This document shows positions 8,913-16,461 of a stretch of DNA of 33,935 bases, piece by piece. The stretch is from Leucobacter sp. G161 (lineage in GTDB: Bacteria > Actinomycetota > Actinomycetes > Actinomycetales > Microbacteriaceae). Where the stretch lies: NCBI RefSeq assembly GCF_001482305.1, contig NZ_LOHP01000066.1, forward strand, positions 1-33,935. The letters run 5' to 3'. The notes under the pieces were generated by a model. It was given only the letters and a program-made list of their open reading frames with translations, was not told the origin of the DNA and did no database searches. The position numbers were made by a program, and so were the translations under genes. Position 1 is the stretch's first letter, and the number at the start of each line of letters is the position of its first letter.

Positions 8913-9444
8913 TCAGATTCTCGATATCGCGGCGCTCGTCTGTCTCGTGCTGGCGGCGCTGCTGTCGGCCGCCGCAGGCGTGGGTTTGCTCCGTTTCACT
9001 GACTCGTTGAGTCGGTTGCACGCGGCAACGAAGCCCCAAATCTTTGGGCTCCTGCTCGTGATCGCTGCCGTCGCTATTGACGAGCGATCCCTCGGCGTCT
9101 TTCTTGCCCTGGTGCCGGTCTTCGTGTTCCAAGCGCTGACGGCTCCGACCGCCGCACACATGGTCGGTCGTGCCGCCTACCGAACGGGCCAGCTCGACGG
9201 TGAGATCATTCTCGTCGACGAGCTTGGTCCCGCAGTCGCGAGGGCGACCGCGCGGGCTGCAGATCAGGATCGCGAGCAGGCGCTCGCCGAGGAGGCGCGC
9301 GACAGGGAGCTCGCTGGCCTTGACCGTGCGGGGCAGAACCGCGTCTTGGATGACGCGATCGTGCAGCGTCGAGCCGAGCGGCTCCGCGGCGAGCGGGGCG
9401 AGTTCGAGACTGAGCCTCCCGGGAACGACCCCGAGCTGAGCTGA
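8905..9444 (+). CDS. mrpG: Mrp antiporter subunit G
   Basis: MnhG/PhaG-family subunit closing the mrp operon. Residues about 1-95 carry three helices and the conserved GLLRFTDSLSRLHAATKPQ motif. ATG 8905 is preferred over an upstream in-frame GTG because GGGAGAGG (8891-8898) is correctly placed before it and because it overlaps mrpF in the pattern of this operon. The 179-aa product has a charged Ala/Arg/Glu-rich extension of about 70 residues after the membrane part (RATARAADQDREQALAEEAR), likely helical and cytoplasmic. Its last codons run into a 21-bp tandem repeat. Confidence 0.92.
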   Translation: MFDQILDIAALVCLVLAALLSAAAGVGLLRFTDSLSRLHAATKPQIFGLLLVIAAVAIDERSLGVFLALVPVFVFQALTAPTAAHMVGRAAYRTGQLDGEIILVDELGPAVARATARAADQDREQALAEEARDRELAGLDRAGQNRVLDDAIVQRRAERLRGERGEFETEPPGNDPELS

Positions 9445-9486
9445 GCTGGGCTCGAGCTGAGCTGAGCTGGGCTCGAGCTGAGCTGG
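9433..9486. repeat. 21-bp tandem repeat, about 2.6 copies
   Basis: Identical 21-bp units occupy 9433-9453 and 9454-9474 (beginning GAGCTGAGCTGAGCTGGGCT, with a final C), followed by a partial unit GAGCTGAGCTGG at 9475-9486. The unit is itself built from GAGCT/GAGCTG steps. It starts within the last four codons of mrpG and extends into the space between the convergent mrpG and hpnZ genes. Confidence 0.85.
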
Positions 9487-9500
9487 TGAGTACCGGGGCG

Positions 9501-9528
9501 AGTGAGCGCAGTGCGGTGTGCGCTCGCT
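9501..9528. terminator. Stem-loop between convergent mrpG and hpnZ
   Basis: AGTGAGCGCA (9501-9510) pairs with TGCGCTCGCT (9519-9528) with one G-T pair and an 8-base loop. It lies between two convergent genes and could end both transcripts. There is no T tract. Confidence 0.4.
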
Positions 9529-9546
9529 GCGCCCTCGGCGGAGTGC

Positions 9547-10719
9547 TTAGACGCGGCTAACGGGGCGGATGCCGACGCGCACAGTTCCGCCGGTTGCAGC
9601 GAAGGCAATGGCGCTGTCGATGTCAGCGAGCGAGAATTCGGCGCCGACGAGTTCCCGGAACGGGTAGGCGCCGTGCCGGTCGAGGAGGTACTCGACGGCC
9701 TGCTCGAGATGCGCGGCGGTGTAGTTGTGGAGGCCGCGGATGCTCCGGAGACCGCGCACCATCGACTCAGGATCGATCGGGACCTGCCCTACCGGATGAA
9801 CGCTTCCGACGAGCACAGCGACGCCCCCAAGGTCGAGCGTGTTGATGGCCTGTGCGACGGCGGCAGCGTTGCCCGAAGCCTCGATGACGACGTGAACGCC
9901 CTCTTCTGCTCCCAGCTCCCGAAGGGCGTCGTGCAGCGAGCCCGGAGCAGTATCCGGCAGCGTGGGATCCGCGGTGTGTGCTGCGCCGAAGCGCTCCGCG
10001 AGCGCACGCCGCTGCGGATTGGGGTCGGCCGCGATCACGCGCGCACCGCGATCGGTGGCGATGGCGATGGCTGTGAGCCCGACGAGACCTGCGCCGGTGA
10101 CGAGCACGGTGGCGCCGTCGAGGTCTGTGATCTGCGCGGCATGGTCGAGCGCGGCGACGGCAGTTGCCGTGCCGCACGTCAGGGGAGCGGCGACCTCCGG
10201 GGGAAGATCGTCTGAGATCGTGACGATCGTGGTGCCGGCGAGCAACTGCATGTGGGTGGCAAAGCCGCCACTGAGCGACCATTCAGGCGTGAACTGTTCG
10301 TGCCCGTACTTGCGGAGGGCGCGACACTTTTGGGTGAGGCCGCGCTGACACCTGTCGCAGTCACCGCAGCTCACGGTGAGCGACCACACGACGCGATCCC
10401 CGACCGCGAGGGGGAGACCAGCGGCGGTGAGCGTGCCTTCGCCGACGGCGACGACCCGACCGAGCTGTTCATGGCCGAGGACGAGGGGGACGGGCGCGCT
10501 GCGCCTGCCTGAGACGGTGTGGAGGTCAGAGCCGCAGACGGTCGCGTACTCGAGCTCCACGAGCGCGTCACCCGGCCCGAGCCGGACCTCGCTGATCAGC
10601 CGAGCCTCGTGCGGGCGCGCGGTGGCGCTCCAGACCATCGCGGTGGCTGAGACGGACGTTGCCGGTGTGACAGCGGTTGCCGCTGCGGTGGTGCCTGAGG
10701 CGTGAGTGTGCTGGGTCAC
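9547..10719 (-). CDS. Zinc alcohol dehydrogenase, HpnZ-like (phosphonate-associated)
   Basis: Medium-chain NAD(P)-dependent dehydrogenase, 390 aa. The catalytic zinc site is shown by C62 in TVCGSDLH and H83-E84 in VLGHE. The structural zinc cysteines are C118, C121, C124 and C132. The nucleotide-binding glycine motif is VLVTGAGLVGL near 205-215. Its place directly after phnDCE matches the subgroup named HpnZ, dehydrogenases repeatedly found beside phosphonate uptake or catabolism genes; the substrate is not established and is presumably an alcohol or aldehyde from a phosphonate. GTG 10719 was chosen for its GAAAGGA ribosome site 7 bases upstream, although the first 27 residues are low-complexity Ala/Thr and M28 is a possible alternative. 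A perfect hairpin separates it from phnE. Confidence 0.85.
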   Translation of the reverse strand: MTQHTHASGTTAAATAVTPATSVSATAMVWSATARPHEARLISEVRLGPGDALVELEYATVCGSDLHTVSGRRSAPVPLVLGHEQLGRVVAVGEGTLTAAGLPLAVGDRVVWSLTVSCGDCDRCQRGLTQKCRALRKYGHEQFTPEWSLSGGFATHMQLLAGTTIVTISDDLPPEVAAPLTCGTATAVAALDHAAQITDLDGATVLVTGAGLVGLTAIAIATDRGARVIAADPNPQRRALAERFGAAHTADPTLPDTAPGSLHDALRELGAEEGVHVVIEASGNAAAVAQAINTLDLGGVAVLVGSVHPVGQVPIDPESMVRGLRSIRGLHNYTAAHLEQAVEYLLDRHGAYPFRELVGAEFSLADIDSAIAFAATGGTVRVGIRPVSRV

Positions 10720-10735
10720 AGCGTGATCCTTTCGA

Positions 10736-10766
10736 CGTGTGGGCGGCAGCGGTAGCCGCCCACACG
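10736..10766 (-). terminator. Perfect 12-bp stem-loop between phnE and the dehydrogenase
   Basis: CGTGTGGGCGGC (10736-10747) pairs fully with GCCGCCCACACG (10755-10766) around a 7-base loop. In the phn mRNA it would lie just upstream of the GAAAGGA ribosome site of the dehydrogenase. It could end or reduce transcription after phnE, or stabilise the upstream message. No T tract follows. Confidence 0.5.
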
Positions 10767-10798
10767 GGTGGGTAGAGTCGGCGGTGGGGCGTCGGTGC

Positions 10799-12541
10799 TT
10801 AGCGGAACACGCGGCGCATCCACATCGCGAGCCCCTCGACTGCGAGCACCGTGACGAGGATCATCGCGACAATCGCGGTGACGACGCCGTAGTTTGAGCC
10901 CTGGCCTGCGTTGAGCAGGTAGTAGCCGATGCCGCCGCCGCCGACGATGCCGAGGATCGTTGCCGCGCGAATGTTCGTGTCGAGCAGGTAGAACGTGTGG
11001 CCGATGAGCGCGCGCGTTCCCTGCGGCACGGTGGCGGCGGCGTACACCTGCGTGCGCGTTGCGCCGGTAGCCGCGAGCGCGCGCTCGGGGCCCGAATCGA
11101 CCTCCTCGAAGGAGTCGGCGATGAGCTTACCGAGCAGTCCGACGCCGCCGATGGCGAGGGCGAGCGTTCCGGCCTGTGCGCCGAGACCGGTCACCACAAT
11201 GAGCACGATCGCGAGGATCACTTCGGGGATGCCACGGATCACGACGAGGAGGAACCTGCTGAAGCCGCGGATCGCGCCGTTCGGGGCGACGTTGCGTGCG
11301 GCGAACGAGCCGATGACGATGGAAGCGCCAAGCGTGAGGACGGTCGCAGCGAGTGCGATTGCGATGGTCTCGCCCATCGCCCCGAACATCGTGCTTGCCT
11401 CGTAATTGCCGAAGCTTGGCGGCCAGAACTGCACTGCCACCGGGGGGATTTTCGTCCAGAACGTGAGCAGGTCACCCCACTGGATGTTCGTGACGAGTAC
11501 GCTCGCGAGCACGACAAGCGCGCCGAGTGTGAGCCAGGCCGTGTTCCTGCGGCGGGCCGCATCCCACGGGCGGCGCATGGCCGCTGCGACGGTGGTCGGA
11601 CCCGCGGTCGCGACGACGGGCATCGCCCGCCGGGCCGACGGACGCCGAGACCCGAAGCGGCGAACGAGACGGTCTCCGATACCGCGGCCGGTTGGCTGCT
11701 GACCCAGCATGCTTGCTCGCACCGCGCTCGACACAATCTCCATGAGAATGCAGAGCGCGAAGATGACGAGGGCGTAGCCCATGCCGAGTGAGTAGTTCAT
11801 CGACTTGAACGCGAAACTCATCTCGCGGCCGAGGCCGACGATGCCGACGTAGCCGAGAATTACGGAGCCACGCAAGTTGATGTCGTTGCGATGCAGGATC
11901 GTCGCGACCCAGGACGGGAGCACCTGGGGGAGGATCCCCGAGACGAACTCCTGCCAGCGGTTGCCTCCTGCGGCGCGGATCGCGAGGCGCGGACCCTCGT
12001 CGATCTGTTCGATGGCGTCTGCGAACATCTTCGAGATCATCCCGATGGAGTGGATACCGATCGCGAGGATGCCGGGCAGCGAACCGAGGGAAAACATGAG
12101 CACGAAGACCATCGCGAGCACCACATCGGGCACGGCGCGGGTAAAGACGCCCAAGAACCGACCAAACACGCGCCACCCACGGCCAGGCGTAGTGTTCGAC
12201 GCCGAGATGATCGCGACCGGTACTGAGAGCACTGCGGCAAGAAGCGTGCCGCACAGCACGAGTCCGACAGTGAGACCGGTAAGAGCGAGGAGCTCTCCAG
12301 CCGGCGGGAAGGAGAGGCCGCCGATGCGGCCGAAGAAACGTTCGGCGTTGCTCCAGCTCTCGAGCATCTTTGGTAGCGAGAGGTCGATGCCAACGAGCGC
12401 GACGCCGGACGCGATGAAGAGCGCGACGAGGGTAAGCGCTGCCGCGATCCGTTCGGGGGAGACACGTCGCCTGGGCGCGCGCTCGTGCGCTGGAGCCGCG
12501 GCCCCGAGGCCGGTTCGAGCGAGGGGGGAAGCGAGGCTCAC
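10799..12541 (-). CDS. phnE: Phosphonate-type ABC transporter permease, two PhnE units fused
   Basis: Membrane channel of the phosphonate/phosphite importer. The 580-aa protein contains two binding-protein-dependent permease domains, each matching a whole PhnE. The first spans about residues 30-265 (conserved stretch RAVPDVVLAMVFVLMFSLG and later EQIDEGPRLAIRAAGGNRWQ). The second spans about 330-575 (VIRGIPEVILAIVLIVVTGL and later EEVDSGPERALAATGATRTQ). Between them is an Arg/Ala-rich linker of about 50 residues. Single-domain PhnE proteins are near 260-290 aa and work as dimers, so this is a covalent pair. The start is GTG 12541, overlapping the phnC stop, so the two are translationally coupled. 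Confidence 0.9.
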   Translation of the reverse strand: MSLASPLARTGLGAAAPAHERAPRRRVSPERIAAALTLVALFIASGVALVGIDLSLPKMLESWSNAERFFGRIGGLSFPPAGELLALTGLTVGLVLCGTLLAAVLSVPVAIISASNTTPGRGWRVFGRFLGVFTRAVPDVVLAMVFVLMFSLGSLPGILAIGIHSIGMISKMFADAIEQIDEGPRLAIRAAGGNRWQEFVSGILPQVLPSWVATILHRNDINLRGSVILGYVGIVGLGREMSFAFKSMNYSLGMGYALVIFALCILMEIVSSAVRASMLGQQPTGRGIGDRLVRRFGSRRPSARRAMPVVATAGPTTVAAAMRRPWDAARRRNTAWLTLGALVVLASVLVTNIQWGDLLTFWTKIPPVAVQFWPPSFGNYEASTMFGAMGETIAIALAATVLTLGASIVIGSFAARNVAPNGAIRGFSRFLLVVIRGIPEVILAIVLIVVTGLGAQAGTLALAIGGVGLLGKLIADSFEEVDSGPERALAATGATRTQVYAAATVPQGTRALIGHTFYLLDTNIRAATILGIVGGGGIGYYLLNAGQGSNYGVVTAIVAMILVTVLAVEGLAMWMRRVFR

Positions 12542-13398
12542 AGCCGGATCGCCTCCGCCTCGGCGAGATCCTTCGCGACGCGGGCGAGGTGTCCAGGCGT
12601 CTCGAGCTCGCTCGTGAGCGCCTCGAACTCGGCCGTCGTGGTCGAGACGCGGCCGTAGATCTCCATGACTTCCTCGCGGGTAAGGTTCACGGTGTGCGTG
12701 TCCTGCACCACCTCGCCGGCGCGCAGCCCGACAATGCGGTCAGCCCAGGAGAGGGCAAGGTCGACCTGGTGCAGGCTGCACACGACCGTGAGTCCGCGGT
12801 CGACGGCGATGTCGCGAATGAGCGTCATAACCTGCTCACTCGACTCGGGGTCCAGCGATGCGACGGGCTCGTCCGCGAGCAGAATCTCGGGCTCCTGCAT
12901 GAGGGCACGTGCGATCGCAACGCGCTGCTGCTGGCCCCCGGAGAGCGTGTCGGCCCGCTGGTAGGCGGTGGCGAGCAGTCCCACCCGGTCGAGGTGACCG
13001 AGAGCGGCTTCGCGACGGGCGCGGCCGTAGCCGATGAGGCCGAGTCGCGGGCCCGCGATGGTCGCGAGCGAGCCGGTGAGCACGTTCTCGAGCACGGTGA
13101 GCGACGGGACGAGTTCGAACTGTTGGAAAATGAAGCCGATGCGGCTGCGGAGGTTGCGGAGGTTCCGCCCGCGGAGCGAGGACACCTCTTCGCCCAGCAC
13201 CCGGACGCTGCCCTCCGACGGTGCCTCGAGTCCGTTCAGATGCCGGAGGAGGGTGGACTTCCCCGATCCGGAGCGCCCGAGGAGCACCACGAGCTCGCCG
13301 CGGTTCACCTCCAGGCTGGCGCCGTTCAGCGCGGTGGTCTGGTCGTAGCGCTTGGTGAGCCCGGTGACGGAGACCGTGGGGATCGGGGAAGTCGTCAT
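12538..13398 (-). CDS. phnC: Phosphonate-type ABC transporter ATP-binding protein
   Basis: Cytoplasmic ATPase powering uptake through the fused PhnE. The 286-aa sequence has Walker A GRSGSGKSTL (41-50), Q-loop FQQFELVPSL (91-100), the ABC signature LSGGQQQRVAIARAL (152-166) and Walker B ILLADEPVASLDPE (172-185), with the switch histidine in SLHQVDLALSWADR. FQQFELVPSLTVLENV and the length fit the PhnC group. A C-terminal extension of about 40 residues (EFEALTSELETPGHLARVA) goes beyond the usual end. ATG 13398 has only a weak GAAAG ribosome site. The gene sits 41 bases after phnD and overlaps phnE. Confidence 0.93.
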   Translation of the reverse strand: MTTSPIPTVSVTGLTKRYDQTTALNGASLEVNRGELVVLLGRSGSGKSTLLRHLNGLEAPSEGSVRVLGEEVSSLRGRNLRNLRSRIGFIFQQFELVPSLTVLENVLTGSLATIAGPRLGLIGYGRARREAALGHLDRVGLLATAYQRADTLSGGQQQRVAIARALMQEPEILLADEPVASLDPESSEQVMTLIRDIAVDRGLTVVCSLHQVDLALSWADRIVGLRAGEVVQDTHTVNLTREEVMEIYGRVSTTTAEFEALTSELETPGHLARVAKDLAEAEAIRL

Positions 13399-13439
13399 GG
13401 TGTGTGTCTTTCGCTTGTCAGATCAGGGGCAGGAGCTGC

Positions 13440-14372
13440 TTAGCCCTGGCACTGGCTGGCATTCGTGGTCTTGCAGATGTCGCGGACGGTGTCGTAGTAC
13501 GCGTCGTCGACGGGCGTGGTCTCGAAGAACACGCTGCGGAACGCCTCCGAAGCGGCAGACTCGATGCCGGCATCAACCATTTCGTCGGCCGAAACCTCTG
13601 CGAGGAGGTCGGTGATCTGCGCGACAAGATCCTTCGGGAGGGCGTCGGAGACAACGATGGGTGCGCCCGGCACCATGGTCTCGTCGATCACCTCGACCTT
13701 GTCGCTCTTCTCGACCTCGCTGTCCTCAGCCCATCCGGCCTCGCACTCGACGCCTTCACCCACCTTCTGGACGCTCACATCGTGCTTGCCGGCGAAGATC
13801 GGGGTGACGTCGGCCTCAGGGTCGACATCGTTCTTCAGCAGGTTGTAGCTGGGGAAGAGGTAGCCCGAGGTGCTCGACGGGTCAACGAAGCAGACCTTCT
13901 TGCCCTTCATGTCTGCGACGGTCTTGATATCGCTTCCCTTGGGTACGATCGCCTGCGAGAAGTAACCGGGCTCTGCGCCCTCGGTCGTCGTGATCGAGGA
14001 AATCGGAGTGATTTCCGCGCCCTGGTTCTTCGCTGTTACGTAGGTGAAACCGGAGAACGATGCGACGTCGATCTTGCCCGCGATCGATGCCTCGATGAGG
14101 GCGGCGTAGTCGGTCGATTCGTGGTACTCGACCTGCTTGCCGGTCTCCTGCGCGAGGTAGTCCATGAGGGGCTGGTAGTTGGTCTCCGTGTCGACCGAGT
14201 CGGGGACGACGCCAAAGACAAGTGTGCTCTCATCTACGGCGAACCCTGAACCGGAGGCTTCGCCTGCGGGGGCATCGCCAGCGGGCGCGGCGGCGGAACA
14301 ACCGCTGAGCACACCGGCCAGGACAGCGGCGGCGGAGAATGCGAGGAGAGCTGAGCCGCGGGGCTTGCGCAT
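13440..14372 (-). CDS. phnD: Phosphonate-type substrate-binding lipoprotein
   Basis: Extracytoplasmic binding protein that delivers phosphonate, phosphite or a related P compound to the PhnCE transporter. From ATG 14372 the 310-aa product starts MRKPRGSALLAF, followed by a hydrophobic signal and lipobox LSGC with C25 as the lipidated residue. ATG 14372 is preferred over an in-frame start at 14420 because it gives a proper signal peptide and has GAAAGG about 12 bases upstream. PhnD-family features are LVFGVVPD near the mature start, a YAALIEASIAGKIDVASF segment and DPSSTSGYLFPSYNLL, which lines the ligand pocket. Which P compound is bound cannot be told from sequence alone. The gene heads the operon and follows a PHO box. 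Confidence 0.93.
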   Translation of the reverse strand: MRKPRGSALLAFSAAAVLAGVLSGCSAAAPAGDAPAGEASGSGFAVDESTLVFGVVPDSVDTETNYQPLMDYLAQETGKQVEYHESTDYAALIEASIAGKIDVASFSGFTYVTAKNQGAEITPISSITTTEGAEPGYFSQAIVPKGSDIKTVADMKGKKVCFVDPSSTSGYLFPSYNLLKNDVDPEADVTPIFAGKHDVSVQKVGEGVECEAGWAEDSEVEKSDKVEVIDETMVPGAPIVVSDALPKDLVAQITDLLAEVSADEMVDAGIESAASEAFRSVFFETTPVDDAYYDTVRDICKTTNASQCQG

Positions 14373-14427
14373 GTGGGGGACGAACCTTTCGTATGGGGGA
14401 GCGGCCGGGGTATCGGCCACACCGAAA

Positions 14428-14481
14428 GGCTAGGTTCAGTCATGCAACGCGCGGGGAACCGAGGATGAACGGCAGGCGAAC
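14428..14481 (-). promoter_or_regulatory. PHO box (three 11-bp direct repeats) and promoter of phnDCE
   Basis: Read on the minus strand, three contiguous 11-base units occur: GTTCGCCTGCC (14481-14471), GTTCATCCTCG (14470-14460) and GTTCCCCGCGC (14459-14449). A weaker fourth is GTTGCATGACT (14448-14438). They match the actinobacterial PhoP direct-repeat unit GTTCACC plus four variable bases. A TAGCCT hexamer at 14433-14428 is a plausible -10. PhoP-dependent activation under phosphate starvation is inferred. Confidence 0.75.
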
Positions 14482-14507
14482 CATGCGGGAAATCTCCTTG
14501 ACGAACG

Positions 14508-14537
14508 ACTCAGGCCCCTCCGAAGAGGGGCCTGAGT
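14508..14537 (-). terminator. Terminator of the malate synthase gene
   Basis: A perfect 13-bp stem, ACTCAGGCCCCTC (14508-14520) with its complement at 14525-14537, and a CGAA loop (TTCG on the minus strand), a very stable tetraloop. It lies 39 bases beyond the aceB stop and upstream of the phn PHO box. Confidence 0.75.
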
Positions 14538-14576
14538 GTGCTTCACCACGGTGCGCAAGGACGTGCGCGGCACTGC

Positions 14577-16232
14577 TTACGCGTCGACGAGGTACCGGCT
14601 GTATGCGGGGACCGTGAGGAACGTCGGGAAGGTATCGCCGAGGGCGACGTCAGTGAACAGCTCCGCGGCGTCGTCGTAGCGGTCGCCCTCGAAGCGTTCG
14701 AAACCGCGCACGGTCTCCGCGAGGATCTCGGCGACCCAGGCACGGGTGATCTGGGTGCCGTCGGCGGTGCGCTGATCCTGATGGATCCACTGCCAGATCT
14801 GCGAGCGGCTGATCTCGGCGGTGGCTGCGTCCTCCATGAGGTTGTCAATCGCAGCCGCGCCGATGCCGCGCAGCCAGGACTCGATGTAGCGCACGCCGAT
14901 CGAGACGTTGTCGCGCACACCTGCCTCGGTGATGTCGCGCCCGATGTGCACGTCGAGCAGCTGGGCTGCCGTCACCTCAACATCGTCGCGCTGGCGATCC
15001 ACCTGGTTCGGCCGATCGCCGAGCACGGCGTCGAACTCGGCCTGCGCGACGGGGATGAGATCCGGGTGCGCCACCCAGGTGCCGTCGAAGCCGTCGTTCG
15101 CCTCGCGGTTCTTGTCCGCGCGTACCTTTTCCTCGGCGAGCTGCGTCACCTCGGGGTCGCGGCGGTTCGGGATGAACGCGCTCATGCCGCCAATTGCGTG
15201 TGCTCCGCGCTTGTGGCAGGTCTTGACGAGCAGCTCGGTGTACGCCCGCATGAAGGGCACCGTCATCGTGACCTCACTGCGGTCTGGCATGACGAAGCGC
15301 GCGCCGCGGCCGCGGTAGTTCTTGATGATCGAGAAGATGTAGTCCCAGCGGCCTGCGTTCAGGCCAGCCATGTGATCGCGCAGCACGTAGAGGATCTCCT
15401 CCATCTCGAACGCTGCCGGGAGCGTCTCGATGAGCACGGTCGCGCGGATCGTGCCGTGCGCGAGGCCGAGGCGCTCCTCGGTGAAGGTAAAGATGTCGTC
15501 CCAGAGCTTCGCCTCTTCGCTCGACTCGAGCTTCGCGATATAGAAGTAGGGGCCGGCGCCATTGGCGACGAGCTGCTGGGCGTTGTGGAAGGCGTACAGG
15601 CCGAAGTCGACGAGGCTTCCCGACGCTGCGCCCGCCTGGCCCTGCGCATCGGTGAAGCGGATGTGCTTCTCGACGAGGTGCCAGCCGCGAGGGCGCATGA
15701 CGATTGTCGGGGTGCGCTCGGCGGTGACGCGGTACTCCTTGCCCTCCGGGCTCGTGTACTCGAGCTGGCCGCGGATCGCGTCGAAGAGCGAGAGCTGGCC
15801 ACCGATGACGTTCTTCCAGGTCGGGCTGGTTGCGTCCTCCTGGTCAGCGAGCCAGACGCGCGCGCCCGAGTTCATTGCGTTGACGGTCATCTTCGGGTCG
15901 GTCGGGCCGGTGATCTCGACGCGGCGGTCCTCGAGGCCGGGGGCGGGGGCTGCAACCTGCCAGTTCGCGTCTTCGCGAATGTGGCGGGTGTCCTCGCGGA
16001 ACTTCGGGTCGCGACCGTTGCCGATCTCGTAGCGCTTGCGCTGCCGGTCTGCAAGACGCTCGTGGCGGGGGCTCGCGAAACGCTGGTGCAGCTCGGTGAG
16101 GAACGCGAGCGCCTCGGGGGTGAGGATCTCGTCGGAACGGTCGAACGGGCGGCCGTTGACTTCGAGGCGGGGCTCGTGCGTCGTCGGGGTGTAGGTTCGC
16201 GGCCGGTCGGTGGTCGCGGTTGGGGTGTTCAT
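14577..16232 (-). CDS. aceB: Malate synthase A
   Basis: Glyoxylate-cycle enzyme that condenses glyoxylate and acetyl-CoA to malate, allowing growth on acetate or fatty acids. The 551-aa length is typical of malate synthase A (not the longer G form). The family signature RDHMAGLNAGRWDYIF lies at 285-300. Other conserved parts are NAMNSGARVWLADQEDATSP (118-137), the active-site segment VMRPRGWHL (178-186), PDRSEVTMTVPFMRAY and the C-terminal NLMEDAATAEISRSQIWQW with the presumed catalytic acid. ATG 16232 follows GAAGGA at good spacing. No isocitrate lyase gene is in the window. The gene is divergent from a RamB-type regulator, which controls acetate genes in corynebacteria. Confidence 0.96.
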   Translation of the reverse strand: MNTPTATTDRPRTYTPTTHEPRLEVNGRPFDRSDEILTPEALAFLTELHQRFASPRHERLADRQRKRYEIGNGRDPKFREDTRHIREDANWQVAAPAPGLEDRRVEITGPTDPKMTVNAMNSGARVWLADQEDATSPTWKNVIGGQLSLFDAIRGQLEYTSPEGKEYRVTAERTPTIVMRPRGWHLVEKHIRFTDAQGQAGAASGSLVDFGLYAFHNAQQLVANGAGPYFYIAKLESSEEAKLWDDIFTFTEERLGLAHGTIRATVLIETLPAAFEMEEILYVLRDHMAGLNAGRWDYIFSIIKNYRGRGARFVMPDRSEVTMTVPFMRAYTELLVKTCHKRGAHAIGGMSAFIPNRRDPEVTQLAEEKVRADKNREANDGFDGTWVAHPDLIPVAQAEFDAVLGDRPNQVDRQRDDVEVTAAQLLDVHIGRDITEAGVRDNVSIGVRYIESWLRGIGAAAIDNLMEDAATAEISRSQIWQWIHQDQRTADGTQITRAWVAEILAETVRGFERFEGDRYDDAAELFTDVALGDTFPTFLTVPAYSRYLVDA

Positions 16233-16392
16233 GATCGTGTCCTTCGTGTGGGTGAAGCCGGTGTCGTGAAGCCGCTGGTGTGCTGCTGGTGCCCCGGGTT
16301 GCGGTCGTTCGCCGTTGAAGACTCCTGAGCCAATTTCCGGGGCTGCTGTGTGGTGTGTTTCTATCTTCGGCCCCGTTGATCGCCCCCGGGCG

Positions 16393-16442
16393 CCAAATTG
16401 GGCATGAAATTCTGGGATATTTCTGCTTGCTGAAAAATTTGG
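16393..16442. promoter_or_regulatory. Candidate operator and promoter region between aceB and ramB
   Basis: CCAAATT (16393-16399) recurs inverted as AATTTGG (16436-16442) in an AT-rich patch within GC-rich DNA. The second copy lies between TTGCTG (16427-16432) and CACCAT (16450-16455), a possible -35/-10 pair with 17-bp spacing whose -10 ends 6 bases before the ramB ATG. Binding by the RamB-like protein is inferred from position only. The site does not match the corynebacterial RamB motif exactly as I recall it. Confidence 0.35.
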
Positions 16443-16461
16443 GGTCTGTCACCATGGATGT

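Noticed and set aside
14538..16328. A 596-codon open frame on the + strand opposite malate synthase
   Set aside because: The minus-strand frame has full malate synthase signatures. The + frame has low-complexity Leu/Val/Arg/Asp composition typical of antisense frames in high-GC genes.
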